A stretch of DNA of 64,000 nucleotides from Alphaproteobacteria bacterium (GTDB lineage Bacteria > Myxococcota_A > UBA796 > GCA-2862545). The notes under the pieces were generated by a model. The model had not been told where the DNA came from, made no database searches, and saw only the letters and a list, made by a program, of their open reading frames with translations. Positions 29,141 through 38,294 of this stretch are shown one piece after another (the first letter of the stretch is position 1; the number at the start of each line of letters is the position of its first letter). Made by a program: the position numbers and the translations under genes. The stretch spans positions 27,630 through 91,629 of the forward strand of contig JACKER010000027.1 in assembly GCA_020632925.1 (NCBI GenBank), in the 5' to 3' direction.

Positions 29141-30688
29141 TCAGCTCGTGGGGGCGCGTGCCAGCGCCCTCCCGAGCATCACGAGGAGGTCGTCGGGGGT
29201 GTAGGGCTTCTGCAGGAAGCCGGACAACCCCTGGCCCTGCAGGCGGGTCGTCGCCTCCGTCTCGTGGAACCCGCTCGACAGCAGCACGGGGACATCGGGA
29301 CGCAGCGCGCGCACCGCTTCGAAGACGTCCGCACCATTGAGGTGCGGCATCGACGCGTCCAGGAGCAGGGCGTCGATCTCCGCGGAGCGCTCGCGGAAGA
29401 GCTCGAGCGCCTGGCGTCCGTCCTCGGCCTCGATCACCGCGTACCCCGCGCCCACCAGCACCCGACGCGCCATCCGCCGCACGATGGGCTCGTCGTCCGC
29501 GAGCAGGACCGTGCCCGTGCGTCGCGGGCTGTCCTCCACCGTCGGGCTCGGGGGGCGGTGCGGCGGCAGGAACACCGTGATCCGGGTGCCCGCCCCCGCG
29601 GACGACCGCACGTGGACCCCTCCGCGGTGCGCCCGGACGATGTCCAGCACCGTCGCCATCCCGAGCCCGTGCCCCGCGGGCTTCGTGGTGTAGAAGGGGT
29701 CGAAGACGCGCTCCGCCACGTCTGGCGCCATCCCCACCCCATCGTCCGTCACCACCAACGCGAGCCAGGGACCCGACGGAAGTGCGTGGGGTCGGGCCTC
29801 CGCCAGCTCGGGAGCGGACATCGGGAGGAGGCAGGTGTGGACGCCGATCGTCCCGGTCGTCTCGATGGACTCGGCGGCGTTGGTCACCAGGTTGAGCAGG
29901 ACCTGGCGCAGCTGGTTGGCGTCGCCCGTCAACGGTGGCAGGTCGGCGTCGCAGGTCACGCGGAGCCCGATGTGGCGGGGGACCGACGAGCGCAGCAGGT
30001 CCCGGAGATCACCCACCAGCGACGACAGGTCCAACACATCCACGCGGTGCGGTCCTCGCCCGGAGTACGTCAACATCTGCTTCGCCAGGGAGGACGCCTG
30101 CATGGCCGCGCGCAGCAGGTCCTGCACGTAGTCGTGCGCAGGGGTGCCCGGCTGCAACACACCCAACGCCAGGTTGGCATTGCCGATCACACCCACGAGG
30201 AGGTTGTTGAAGTCGTGGGCCACCCCGCCGGCCAGCAGACCCATGCCCTCCAGTCGCTGGGAACGCAACGCATGCGCCCACGCCGCGTCTCGATCGGCCT
30301 CGAGGCGTCGGCGGGAGCTCACGTCGACCAGCCAACAGATCGTCCAGGTCCGCCCTTCCCGCTCGAACGCCTGGATCCCGACCTCGACGGCCACGGTGGA
30401 GCCGTCGGCCCGCACGGCCATCAGGTCGCGCCCACGTCCCATCAGGCGGGCCCGCGGGTTGGCCAACCACCCCTGTCGGAGCTCTCGGTGGCGAACCATT
30501 CGGTCGGCTGGCACCAGGTCCTCGACCGCCAGTCCCACCACCGACCGTCCGAACAGGGTCTGGGCGAGCGGATTCTCCAGGGCGATCCGTCCCGAGTCCT
30601 CCACCAACAGGGTCGCGGCCGGAGAGGCATCGATGGCCAACTCGAACCCGGCGAGCGTTGCTGCGTCGAACGGTGGAGGCAATGTCAA
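29141..30688 (-). CDS. hybrid sensor histidine kinase (PAS-HisKA-HATPase-REC)
   Basis: 515 residues from TTG 30688. PAS domain ~15-128; dimerisation/phosphoacceptor helix with GGVAHDFNNLLVGVIGN (His158); ATPase domain with the N box NLVTNAAES, VTDDGVGM and GHGLGMATV; C-terminal receiver ~392-510 with DDE, the phosphoacceptor Asp in LLLDASMPH, and Lys in FLQKPY. There are no membrane segments, so it is a soluble kinase of the AHDFNN type, common in myxobacteria. No separate response regulator is adjacent. Confidence 0.9.
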   Translation of the reverse strand: MTLPPPFDAATLAGFELAIDASPAATLLVEDSGRIALENPLAQTLFGRSVVGLAVEDLVPADRMVRHRELRQGWLANPRARLMGRGRDLMAVRADGSTVAVEVGIQAFEREGRTWTICWLVDVSSRRRLEADRDAAWAHALRSQRLEGMGLLAGGVAHDFNNLLVGVIGNANLALGVLQPGTPAHDYVQDLLRAAMQASSLAKQMLTYSGRGPHRVDVLDLSSLVGDLRDLLRSSVPRHIGLRVTCDADLPPLTGDANQLRQVLLNLVTNAAESIETTGTIGVHTCLLPMSAPELAEARPHALPSGPWLALVVTDDGVGMAPDVAERVFDPFYTTKPAGHGLGMATVLDIVRAHRGGVHVRSSAGAGTRITVFLPPHRPPSPTVEDSPRRTGTVLLADDEPIVRRMARRVLVGAGYAVIEAEDGRQALELFRERSAEIDALLLDASMPHLNGADVFEAVRALRPDVPVLLSSGFHETEATTRLQGQGLSGFLQKPYTPDDLLVMLGRALARAPTS

Positions 30689-30981
30689 CTACCTGGGCAC
30701 TGTCCGGACCATATCACCGACCTGTACGTCGGGCGGTTCACCGCTGCAGCGAAGGACCTGTCCCTCGATGCAGGCCGGCTCCGAGGTCGTGGTGTCGGAG
30801 GGTGTGGTACCCGAGTGTGCCTGGTCTTTCCGTTGTTTTCGAGCCCGGGCGGAGTCCCTGCGGGGAGCTCGGCGAGCGGTGCGAGCGGGTCTTCCCGAAT
30901 CACGAGCGGACGCCGATGATCACGAGACGGTGGAGCGCGTCCTGGCGCGGAGGTCAGCACCAGGGTGCCCACCCTCGTCGA
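30689..30981. other. intergenic region without recognisable genes
   Basis: 293 bases, of which the stretch nearest 30689 must hold the promoter of the histidine kinase. I see no hairpin with T-run, repeat or convincing frame. Confidence 0.5.
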
Positions 30982-32172
30982 TCAGTACGCCGATACTTCC
31001 GGATAGACCTCGGACAGCAGCGTCTGCATGCGCAAGCGGTCGTCCGGCAGCCGCTCCGAGGCGTCGAGCTTCTGCGCCGGGTCGGTGGCGAGGTCGAAGA
31101 GCCTGCCGGACGCGGTGGCGACGTTCCACACCAGCTGCAGATCCCCGTCGCGCACCGAGCGGAGGTCCGCGAAGCGACGGGTCTCGGCGAACAGGGGGCG
31201 GGCGGCGGGCGAGGGGAGGAGCGACGTCCCGCGGAAGCTGTCCGGCGGCGTCTGGCCCACGAGCGCGAGCATCGTCGGCGCGAGATCGATCAGCCCGACG
31301 GGCGCGGTCACCACACCGGGCTCGACGCCGGGGCCGCGGATCAGCAGGGGCACGCCGAGCAGCTCCTGGTACAGGGAGAACGCGTGTCCGTAGCGCCCGT
31401 GATCGCCGAGCTCCTCGCCGTGGTCGGCGTGCAGCACGATCAGTGTGTCGGGCCGGTCGAGGACGCGATCGAGCAGGCGCCCGAGCTGCTGGTCGGTGTA
31501 GGCGACCTCCTCCGCGTAGCGGTCGGCCTTCGTGGTGCCGAGGTCCACGACGTCGTCGTGGTCGAAGTAGGTGTCGTGCGGGTCGAAGAGGTGGACCCAG
31601 AGCAGGAAGGGCGCACCCGGGTCGGCCTCGAGCGCGTCGAGGTACCCGAGCGCCTGGTCCACCAGCGTCTCCGACGTGACCAGATCGCCGGGGTAGCCGA
31701 TGCCCTCCCAGCTCGAGGTGTCGTAGACGTCGAACGAGGCGGCGTAGGGGGCCGCGTAGGCCGCTAGCGCGTTGTGACCGACGACGGCCTCGAGTCGCCA
31801 GCCCGCGCCGTGGAGGACGGAGAACAACGTGGGTGTGTTCGGGTCGATCGCGTCGGGCCAGTCCCACACGCCGTGCTCCCAGGCGTCCTGCGAGGCGAGC
31901 GTGGTCGCCATCGACGGCTTGGTCCAGCTGGCGCCGGCCTGGGCCTGGTCGTAGCGCAGGGCACCCTCGGCGAGACGCGCGACGTTGGGCGTGAGCGCCG
32001 GGTCGCCCCACGGCGCGAGGTGGTCGCGGCGCGTGGTGTCGATGGTGACGTAGACGATGTCCGGTGGGCGCTGGGGTGTGCCCGTCTCCCCGGTCGGGGT
32101 CCCCGGCGTCGGGAGGGTCGTGGTCGTCGTGCAAGCGATCCACCACCACACGGCGCCCTCCTCCGACTCCAT
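30982..32172 (-). CDS. sulfatase / alkaline-phosphatase-superfamily lipoprotein
   Basis: 396 residues from ATG 32172 (GTG 32151 is an alternative). The short leader ends in WWWIAC, a likely lipobox, followed by a Thr/Pro-rich linker. Superfamily motifs: IVYVTIDTTRRDHLAPWG (metal Asp), SWTKPSMATTLASQ (nucleophile region), HADHGEELGDHGRYGHAF (metal Asp-His). The CxPxR signature matured to formylglycine in true sulfatases is replaced by TKPS, so Thr is the probable nucleophile. It may act as a phosphodiesterase or transferase in the envelope. It is divergent from the RNA ligase gene, only 21 bases apart. Confidence 0.85.
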   Translation of the reverse strand: MESEEGAVWWWIACTTTTTLPTPGTPTGETGTPQRPPDIVYVTIDTTRRDHLAPWGDPALTPNVARLAEGALRYDQAQAGASWTKPSMATTLASQDAWEHGVWDWPDAIDPNTPTLFSVLHGAGWRLEAVVGHNALAAYAAPYAASFDVYDTSSWEGIGYPGDLVTSETLVDQALGYLDALEADPGAPFLLWVHLFDPHDTYFDHDDVVDLGTTKADRYAEEVAYTDQQLGRLLDRVLDRPDTLIVLHADHGEELGDHGRYGHAFSLYQELLGVPLLIRGPGVEPGVVTAPVGLIDLAPTMLALVGQTPPDSFRGTSLLPSPAARPLFAETRRFADLRSVRDGDLQLVWNVATASGRLFDLATDPAQKLDASERLPDDRLRMQTLLSEVYPEVSAY

Positions 32173-32193
32173 GTAGCGCGCTATGCGCAGACC

Positions 32194-33888
32194 ATGCGCG
32201 TGCGGTACCCGAGGACCGTCCATCTGCCCTGGTCGCCCGGCGCGACCGACGACGACGTGCGCGCGCAGCACCTCGCGGATCTGGCGGGGCGCGAGGTCGT
32301 GGTCACCGAGAAGCTCGACGGCGAGAACACCACGCTGTACGCCGACGGCCTGCACGCGCGGTCGCCGGACAGCGCGCACCACCCCTCGCGGGCGCCGATC
32401 AAGGCGCTGCACGCGCGCATCGCGGCCCACCTCCCGCCCGGCGTGCGCCTGTGCGGGGAGAACGTCGTGGCGCGCCACAGCATCGCGTACGACCGGCTGG
32501 TGGGCTGGTTCTACGTGTTCTCCGCCTGGGAGGGCGACGACTGTTGGGCCTGGGACGACACCGCGCTGCTCGCCGCGGACCTCGGGCTTCCCACGGTCCC
32601 GGTCTTGTGGCGGGGCGCGTTCGACGAGGCCGCGATCCGCGCGCTGCGCCTCGATCCGGCGCGGCAGGAGGGCTACGTCGTGCGCGACGCGGGCGCCTTC
32701 TCGCGCGCCGACTTCCCCACGCGGGTCGCGAAGTGGGTGCGCCCGAACCACGTGACCCCGGGCGGGACGCACTGGATGCTGGCCTCGGTGGTGCCGAACG
32801 GCCTGGGTCCGACCGCCCCGCTGTGGGAGGTGCGCAGCGGCGGCGAGGTGGACGGGCGCGCGCTGTGCGCGGCGGTGGGCCTGCCGGAGCCCGGAGAGGA
32901 CGCGCTGCGGCGGATGGCGGTGGCGGGGGTCGAGGTGGACCGGCACCGGCCGCTGGGGGAGGCGAGGCTCCAGGCGCGCCTGGCGGCCCTGGTGGACCCC
33001 GCGGCACGTCCCGAGCGCGCGCGAGCGGCGGTGATGCCCGCGGTGCTCGACGCCTTCGGGATCCCGGCGGTCGCGGATCTCGTCGGCCTGCGCGAGCACC
33101 TGCACCGCCCGATCCCCGACGAGCGCCGTCGCGGCGGCCTCGTCAGCCTGGCGCGCAACGTGGACCTGGCGGCGTTGCTGGCGGTGGCGCGGGCGGCGCT
33201 GGTGGGACGCGAGGACCCCGTGGCGGACGAGCAGATCGCGTGGACCGAGCTGTTCGCGGCAGACGAGGGGCTCCTCGTGACGCGCCCGTTCGAGGAGCTG
33301 CGGCGAGGGGTGCTGGCCGGCCTGGGTGGCGCTCCCGAGGTCGTGGTGGAGCGGGTGTGGGCGGAGACTCTCGCGGCGTTGGCCGAGGGTCGCCTGCGGT
33401 CGCCGGAGGAGGCGTTGGCGCGCGGGCACCGCTGGTTGGCCGGAGACTTCCCGGTGGCGGAGGTGCTGGTCGGGCCGTCGGGTTCGGGGAAGTCCTCGTT
33501 CACCGCCGAGCGACGGGGCGCCCGCGTGGTGAGCCTGGACGCGCTCCGCGAGGAGGCGGGCGACCGCGCGGACCAGTCACGGAACACGGAGATCCTGACG
33601 GAGGCCCGGCGACGTTGGGAGAGCGCGCTGCGGGAGGGCGTCCGGCACCTCGTGTGGGACGCGACCTCGCTCACGCGCCTGCAGCGGGACCTCCCCGTGG
33701 GACTCGCTCGCCGCCACGACGCGCTCGTGCGCTTCGTGTGCGTGGTGGCGCCGGAGGAGGCCCTGTTCGCGCGCAACCGCACCCGCCGCCACCCGGTCCC
33801 GGAGGGCGTGCTCGCGACGCAGCTCGGCAAGCTCGCCTGGCCCTACGCCCACGAGGCCCACACCGTGCGCTGGGTGTCGTCCCGTTAA
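32194..33888 (+). CDS. RNA ligase fused to polynucleotide kinase
   Basis: 564 residues from ATG 32194. Residues ~1-190 are an RNA ligase: motif I EKLDGEN with the adenylated Lys40, GEN at 88-90, motif III-like FYVFSAWE (106-112), motif IV EGYVVRD (159-165), motif V VAKWVRPN (178-185). Residues ~200-410 are a helical region. Residues ~420-564 are a P-loop kinase with GPSGSGKSS (427-435), SLDALREEAGD and a C-terminal lid with RNRTRR. Together they could phosphorylate a 5'-OH RNA end and seal it to a 3'-OH. I see no phosphatase domain here, so 3' end healing would need another protein such as the one at 39478. Confidence 0.85.
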   Translation: MRVRYPRTVHLPWSPGATDDDVRAQHLADLAGREVVVTEKLDGENTTLYADGLHARSPDSAHHPSRAPIKALHARIAAHLPPGVRLCGENVVARHSIAYDRLVGWFYVFSAWEGDDCWAWDDTALLAADLGLPTVPVLWRGAFDEAAIRALRLDPARQEGYVVRDAGAFSRADFPTRVAKWVRPNHVTPGGTHWMLASVVPNGLGPTAPLWEVRSGGEVDGRALCAAVGLPEPGEDALRRMAVAGVEVDRHRPLGEARLQARLAALVDPAARPERARAAVMPAVLDAFGIPAVADLVGLREHLHRPIPDERRRGGLVSLARNVDLAALLAVARAALVGREDPVADEQIAWTELFAADEGLLVTRPFEELRRGVLAGLGGAPEVVVERVWAETLAALAEGRLRSPEEALARGHRWLAGDFPVAEVLVGPSGSGKSSFTAERRGARVVSLDALREEAGDRADQSRNTEILTEARRRWESALREGVRHLVWDATSLTRLQRDLPVGLARRHDALVRFVCVVAPEEALFARNRTRRHPVPEGVLATQLGKLAWPYAHEAHTVRWVSSR

Positions 33889-33909
33889 GGTGGGGAGGAA
33901 GGGGGCCGG

Positions 33910-34341
33910 ATGTGGTGGTTGGCGCTGGGGTCCGTCGGGTGGGCAGGTACGCTGGAGGTGAGCTCGATGTCGGTGAACGACCTCGAGCTGCGCGATCTGT
34001 CGTGCACGCTGGACCCGAAGATGGCGGAGGAGCACGGCCAGGCCGTCGCGACCGCGCTGGCGCCGGTGGCCATCGCCGGAGCGCTCTCGGCCGGCAAGCC
34101 CGAGCTCGACGCCTGCGCGCCGGAGGGCCACGCGTTCCGCGCGACGCTGCGCTGGACGGACGTGGCGGCGGCCTCCGTCGACGCGAGCTCGGCCTCGGCG
34201 GACGCGGCGAGCTGCGTGCAGCGCGTGCTCGGCGCCATCGTCCCCCCGATCCGCGGGACGTGCTCGGTGGTGCTGCTCACGGGCCCGAAGGAGGCCGCGG
34301 AGGCCGCCCGCGCCAAGCTCCCCGCGCCAGCAGGTCACTGA
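33910..34341 (+). CDS. small secreted hypothetical protein
   Basis: 143 residues from ATG 33910, 21 bases after the RNA ligase stop. MWWLALGSVGWAGTLEV is a short signal peptide. The mature part is Ala-rich, with four Cys (LSCTLD, DACAPEG, ASCVQRV, GTCSVV) that could form two disulfides. The pattern resembles short periplasmic proteins seen repeatedly in this window. No known family or function. Confidence 0.65.
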   Translation: MWWLALGSVGWAGTLEVSSMSVNDLELRDLSCTLDPKMAEEHGQAVATALAPVAIAGALSAGKPELDACAPEGHAFRATLRWTDVAAASVDASSASADAASCVQRVLGAIVPPIRGTCSVVLLTGPKEAAEAARAKLPAPAGH

Positions 34342-35074
34342 GCGGGACTCGGTGGATTCACCGCGGAGGACGCGGAGGACACGGAGAAAGGGCGCTCCGA
34401 CACGCTGCAGGAACGACAACACACGAATCAGCCGTAGGTCGCCAACGTCCTGCTGCTGGCACAGCCACACCAGCCAGCAGACGCCACTGGGAATCGAATG
34501 CGAGGGATCGAGTCACAAAGGCGAGGACGCATGAGGAGCAGCGCAAGAAAGAGATTCCCTCGAAGATCGTCCGGTTCCTCTGTCTGGTAGACCGGCCGGG
34601 TGACCCGCTCCATCAGGCGCAGCGCGGAGGACACGCGAACCTCTCTCGTTGGCCTCCGAGGTCCGGTCCTTATCACTCATGCCGTGAGACCGCAGAGGGC
34701 GCCTCAACTCCGCCAGGTACAACCGCTCTGGTCTCGCACGACAATCCTCATGGCACCGCCGCCATGGTCGACATCGATGTAGGCGCTCGGCCGGCAGTGT
34801 CATGGTTTGCCATACCCAGTGATTCACCGGGTCTGGCGAGACGCACCAGGTCCCACCCGCGGACGAGATCCAGATTTGGATTTGCCCAGCCGTTCGTTGG
34901 TGACCGGGTCATATGCACGTGCGGCGCAGAGCTCACAGTTGTCGTATCCACGCTCGACCATCATGGGGGCGTCGCGGCGTACCGCACGCACTCTCTCGAT
35001 GACGAGCGGTGGCGTGTCCCCTGGGGTGAACCTTCGGAGGGACATCGACGGGCTTGAGCGTGCGGCGCTCGCGA
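34342..35074. other. 733-bp lower-GC intergenic region, no intact gene
   Basis: Begins with a CCGCGGAGGACGCGGAGGACAC-type sequence and is visibly less GC-rich than its neighbours. A plus-strand reading of about 34870-35057 (GDRVICTCGAELTVVVST...DDERW) looks coding-like but lacks a start and a matching upstream part, so it may be a gene remnant. No terminator or repeat is clear. Confidence 0.45.
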
Positions 35075-35875
35075 TCACGGGTCGTGGGCAGCGACGACCT
35101 GGCCCGGGTGTCGACGGAACACCCGACGGAGCGGCCTCCCGACGAACGAGGTCCACGCCGCGAGCGCCACGTGCCGCCAAGCCAACGACGCCAGGCACAC
35201 GAGGCAGTCACCCTGGACATAGCCTGGGTTCGCGGCGACGAAGAATCCGATGTCCGGGTCCGACGCGACGCGTTCGGCGGGCGGTACTGCCTCCGACTCC
35301 CTGAGCTTTCGCCCGCCCCAGCGCAGCACGCCAGCAGCCTCGTCCCAGGCCTCCGGGTACACCGCCATCGCCGCGCGCACGATGGCTGCCTCGTCTGGTG
35401 GAAACGACGGGCGCGCCGCCGTCGGCCAGGACGCGGGGAAGTTCCGCGCCATCCCGAGGTACGAGTGCCAGGAGAAGGTGTCGAAGAGCCAGTAGGTGGG
35501 AGCCAACGGGTGGCGCATCCTGTGGCGGAACAGAAGCTGCAACCCCGACACCTGGACGACGTTCTTCCCGCGCCACGCTGGCCGGATCGACGTGTGGTGC
35601 ACCCCCAGCAACCACGCGGGAGAACCCGTCCGCGGATGCGGCACCTGTGTCCAGGCAGCGACCAGCGTGCCGACCACCTCTCCGCTCTCGTCGCGCATCG
35701 CGACGGCGAAGTCCTTGGCCGCCACGCTCGCGGCGAAGTCGTCTGCCGACATGTCGGCGACCTCCCGGTACATCCGCGTGAGCTCCGCGAGCACCGGCCC
35801 GGGCACGTCGTCGCCGGGCCACACCTCGCAGCGCAGACCGGCGATCGCGTAGCTCCACAGGGGTCGATCGGCCAT
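35075..35875 (-). CDS. GNAT-like acyltransferase-type protein, 266 aa
   Basis: Starts at ATG 35875 (MADRPLWSYAIAG). The middle shows a GNAT-like succession: a strand with AVAMRDESGEVVGTLVAAW, then GVHHTSIRPAWRGKNVVQVSGLQLLF, where RPAWRGKN resembles the acetyl-CoA loop region. The C-terminal third is less familiar. Fold assignment is by pattern only; no substrate can be named. It faces away from the RNA repair genes and opens the lower-GC accessory island. Confidence 0.55.
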   Translation of the reverse strand: MADRPLWSYAIAGLRCEVWPGDDVPGPVLAELTRMYREVADMSADDFAASVAAKDFAVAMRDESGEVVGTLVAAWTQVPHPRTGSPAWLLGVHHTSIRPAWRGKNVVQVSGLQLLFRHRMRHPLAPTYWLFDTFSWHSYLGMARNFPASWPTAARPSFPPDEAAIVRAAMAVYPEAWDEAAGVLRWGGRKLRESEAVPPAERVASDPDIGFFVAANPGYVQGDCLVCLASLAWRHVALAAWTSFVGRPLRRVFRRHPGQVVAAHDP

Positions 35876-36031
35876 CGTCCGCCTCCGCTGGCATCTTACG
35901 TCGACGAGATGCACGTCATGGAAGTGGTGCTCGCCGAGACGCTGAGGTGGCGCTCGGCGGTCGCCCGCGATGAACGTCACATGGCCGTCCTGGGCGCGCC
36001 GTCGGCCAGAGCACGGCAGCCCCGATGGGAC

Positions 36032-36976
36032 TCATCTGGGATTCCCCGGTACCCCACGTGGCGTCACCAACCACCACTCGTCACCGTTCCCCGCCCAGAC
36101 GCCTTCATGGGTACCCACGACGATCGGGCCGCCGCAGGTCCCGGCGCTCGCGATCATGAACGGTTCTATCGGAACGTGGATCTCGCGGTTCCATGCGACC
36201 TGCTGGCCGGCCACGGTCTCGACCAGACCCGCTGGACCCAGCGTGACGATGCATCTGGCGTCCGCGGTGCCACCACCGACCATCGGATGCACACCGAAGT
36301 GGCGCTCCGACGAATACTGTCGCGCCAGGACCGACAGATATCCATTGTCCGCGTCGGGGTCACCCCTGTCGGGCCGGCTGGGGAGGGTCGTGCATGTCGG
36401 CGCGTCGCACACCGAGGTCGGATAGCTGCAGACGAGGCCGCGACTTCCGAGCACGTAGGTCTCGGCCGTGCCCTGTCTGGGAACCACTACCGACGGAACC
36501 TGGCCGTCGCCGAATCCCTGGAGCGGGCATTCGCTCGAGATGCGGCCAGATGCCGCTTCGAGGGTGATGACGTGCCAGTCGGGACGTGGAGACGGTCCGT
36601 TGTCGAACGGCTTCGCAGGGACGACCACCTGGTGTGTGTCTGGTCGTATGGCAGGTATTCCGAGCATCCACGTGTCGCTGGTGATGACCCATGCTTCGAC
36701 ACCGGTCTTCGTCTCGAATGCGCGGAGCACGGAACGCCCCGAAGGCCCATTCTCCTGGATCAACGTGATGGTCGATGTCAGTACCGTCAGCTCACCGTCT
36801 GGACTGACGGCCAGACCGACATCCTCATGGATGGGAAGATGGCCCAGGCCGAACATCGCTTCCCGCAGAGACTCGCCAGGTGGAAGTGTGGCGGGCACAG
36901 TCTTGGCACAGGCCGCCAACAACAGGTAGGACGCAGGCAGGAGGCCGAGTCTGGTTGCCGGCGACGCGGGACCCAT
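36032..36976 (-). CDS. lipoprotein with PQQ-like beta-propeller pattern
   Basis: 314 residues from ATG 36976. The leader ends in SYLLLAACAK, a lipobox. Repeated blades such as GLAVSPDGELTVLTSTITL and AFETKTGVEAWVITSDTW followed by IPAIRPDTHQVVVPAK suggest a quinoprotein-like propeller without visible catalytic residues. The ATG overlaps the stop of the upstream DUF3349-like gene. Function unknown. Confidence 0.7.
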   Translation of the reverse strand: MGPASPATRLGLLPASYLLLAACAKTVPATLPPGESLREAMFGLGHLPIHEDVGLAVSPDGELTVLTSTITLIQENGPSGRSVLRAFETKTGVEAWVITSDTWMLGIPAIRPDTHQVVVPAKPFDNGPSPRPDWHVITLEAASGRISSECPLQGFGDGQVPSVVVPRQGTAETYVLGSRGLVCSYPTSVCDAPTCTTLPSRPDRGDPDADNGYLSVLARQYSSERHFGVHPMVGGGTADARCIVTLGPAGLVETVAGQQVAWNREIHVPIEPFMIASAGTCGGPIVVGTHEGVWAGNGDEWWLVTPRGVPGNPR

Positions 36977-37266
36977 CAGCCCAACTCCTCGTCCGCCCAG
37001 ACGTCGAAGCCGGCGGCGTCCAGCCGCGCCTGGACCACAGGTCGCACCGCGGCCGCCATCGCCGAGCCGGCCTGCGCGCCGATGGCATCGTTGTGGACGA
37101 CACCCTCGTCCCGACCCGTGAACGCTGCCACCACGACCGCCAGGTTCCCATCGGCCATGAAGGGGTAGAGGATCTCCAGCACCGCGCGGTACTCCGCCTC
37201 GTCGATGCCTCGAGGGAATGCGCGTTGGAGCAGGTGCAGGGTGGAGGCGAGGTGTTCCGGTATCAC
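36976..37266 (-). CDS. DUF3349-like small protein
   Basis: 96 residues from GTG 37266. The helical layout HLLQRAFPRGIDEAEYRAVLEILYPFM...VVVAAFTG...NDAIGAQ...RLDAAGFDVW matches the small DUF3349 family, known mainly from actinobacteria; its function is not established. Its stop overlaps the start of the propeller lipoprotein, so the two are coupled. Confidence 0.6.
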   Translation of the reverse strand: MIPEHLASTLHLLQRAFPRGIDEAEYRAVLEILYPFMADGNLAVVVAAFTGRDEGVVHNDAIGAQAGSAMAAAVRPVVQARLDAAGFDVWADEELG

Positions 37267-37290
37267 TGGATGATGCTCTGCCGCGGGGTG

Positions 37291-37815
37291 TCACCGGGTC
37301 CAGACGTGGAGGTCGGTCGTCGCGACCACGATCGACCGACCGGAATCCGAGAACCCGAACGCTCGGATCGGCGTATCTCGGTACGACACCAACAGCGTTG
37401 CCCCCGACGGGTCCATCGACAGCTCCGGCGCGCTCGGGGGGCAGAGCACGACCCCCTCCGTCGGCCAGTGGGGTGCGATCCGGTGCAGCACCCACCCGTC
37501 CGCGGTCGTGGTCCGCAACCCACCGCCCCAGAGCCCGGCGACGGCGACCTCCCGACCTGTCAGGGGGCCGAAGCCGCGAACGAACATCGGGGCGTGATCT
37601 TCGGGAACGAGCCCAGTGTCGTCTCGTCTGCGCGCCACGGTCTCGCCGGTGGTGCAGTCGACGATCCCCAGGCCGGAGAAGGACACCACGACCAGCAGCT
37701 CGGTCGCCGGCGCGAAGCCCACCGCAGCGACGCCGGACACCCGCACGTGGGTGCGCCGCCACGGGGGCGGGGGCGCAGTGACCTCTTTCTCGAGATAGAT
37801 GCTCCTCAGATCCAC
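37291..37815 (-). CDS. WD40/propeller-like hypothetical protein, 174 aa
   Basis: Start taken at GTG 37815; the open frame extends further upstream only as a shadow of the opposite gene. Segments VSGVAAVGFAPATELLVVVSFSG, APELSMDPSGATLLVSYRD and FGFSDSGRSIVVATTDLHVW are beta-propeller blade-like. There is no signal peptide. It is short for a propeller, so it may be a fragment or oligomerise. It lies 24 bases upstream of the DUF3349-like gene on the same strand. Confidence 0.6.
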   Translation of the reverse strand: MDLRSIYLEKEVTAPPPPWRRTHVRVSGVAAVGFAPATELLVVVSFSGLGIVDCTTGETVARRRDDTGLVPEDHAPMFVRGFGPLTGREVAVAGLWGGGLRTTTADGWVLHRIAPHWPTEGVVLCPPSAPELSMDPSGATLLVSYRDTPIRAFGFSDSGRSIVVATTDLHVWTR

Positions 37816-37839
37816 GATCCATCCCGCAGCGGTGACGCG

Positions 37840-38178
37840 ATGACGCCTCACGAGCTCCACCGCTACGTCCGAGCGTACAACTGGGACGACGGTGTGGAAC
37901 CCATCCTCGCGTTGCTCGACGATCCGGCGGTGGAACGGGCCACGGCCCTGTTGGTGTACTGGCTGCTCCAGGGACCCTGGCACACGTTCCTCCCCGAATC
38001 GTTCGGTCCTCACCCCCATGACGCCGCGATTCGCATGCTCCAGGACCGCCTGCTGGCGAACGAGTTCCCGTCCGGAACCCTCGCCTTCGACGCCATCGGC
38101 GACCTCGGGGTGACCCGGGTTCAGCTGTTGCGTCTCTCTCGCGCCGGGATGCCCGAAGGCCTGGCGCGGGTCGGGTGA
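37840..38178 (+). CDS. DUF4274-like protein
   Basis: 112 residues from ATG 37840. The N-terminal half LHRYVRAYNWDDGVEP with the following LLDDPAVERATALLVYWL matches the DUF4274 pattern (the YNWDDG core followed by a helix and ATALL). The family is small and uncharacterised. It is divergent from the propeller-like gene (24 bases between starts). Confidence 0.65.
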   Translation: MTPHELHRYVRAYNWDDGVEPILALLDDPAVERATALLVYWLLQGPWHTFLPESFGPHPHDAAIRMLQDRLLANEFPSGTLAFDAIGDLGVTRVQLLRLSRAGMPEGLARVG

Positions 38179-38294
38179 CCGCGTCACCGATGTCGCGATC
38201 CCGTGGTCCGCGGTGTGGGCGATCGCGCTCGAATCCAGGTCGATGGCCGGGTACGATCCTTGCTCGACGTCGGTCCGACGACCCGAGGCCCCCC

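Noticed and set aside
30680..30690. TTGACA as a -35 box of the hybrid kinase
   Set aside because: It overlaps the proposed TTG start and no -10 element lies at the right distance.
34345..34385. possible short gene reading TAEDAEDTEK-like repeats
   Set aside because: The frame closes within a few dozen codons and has no start or ribosome binding site. The same type of repetitive sequence is common in intergenic regions of GC-rich bacteria.
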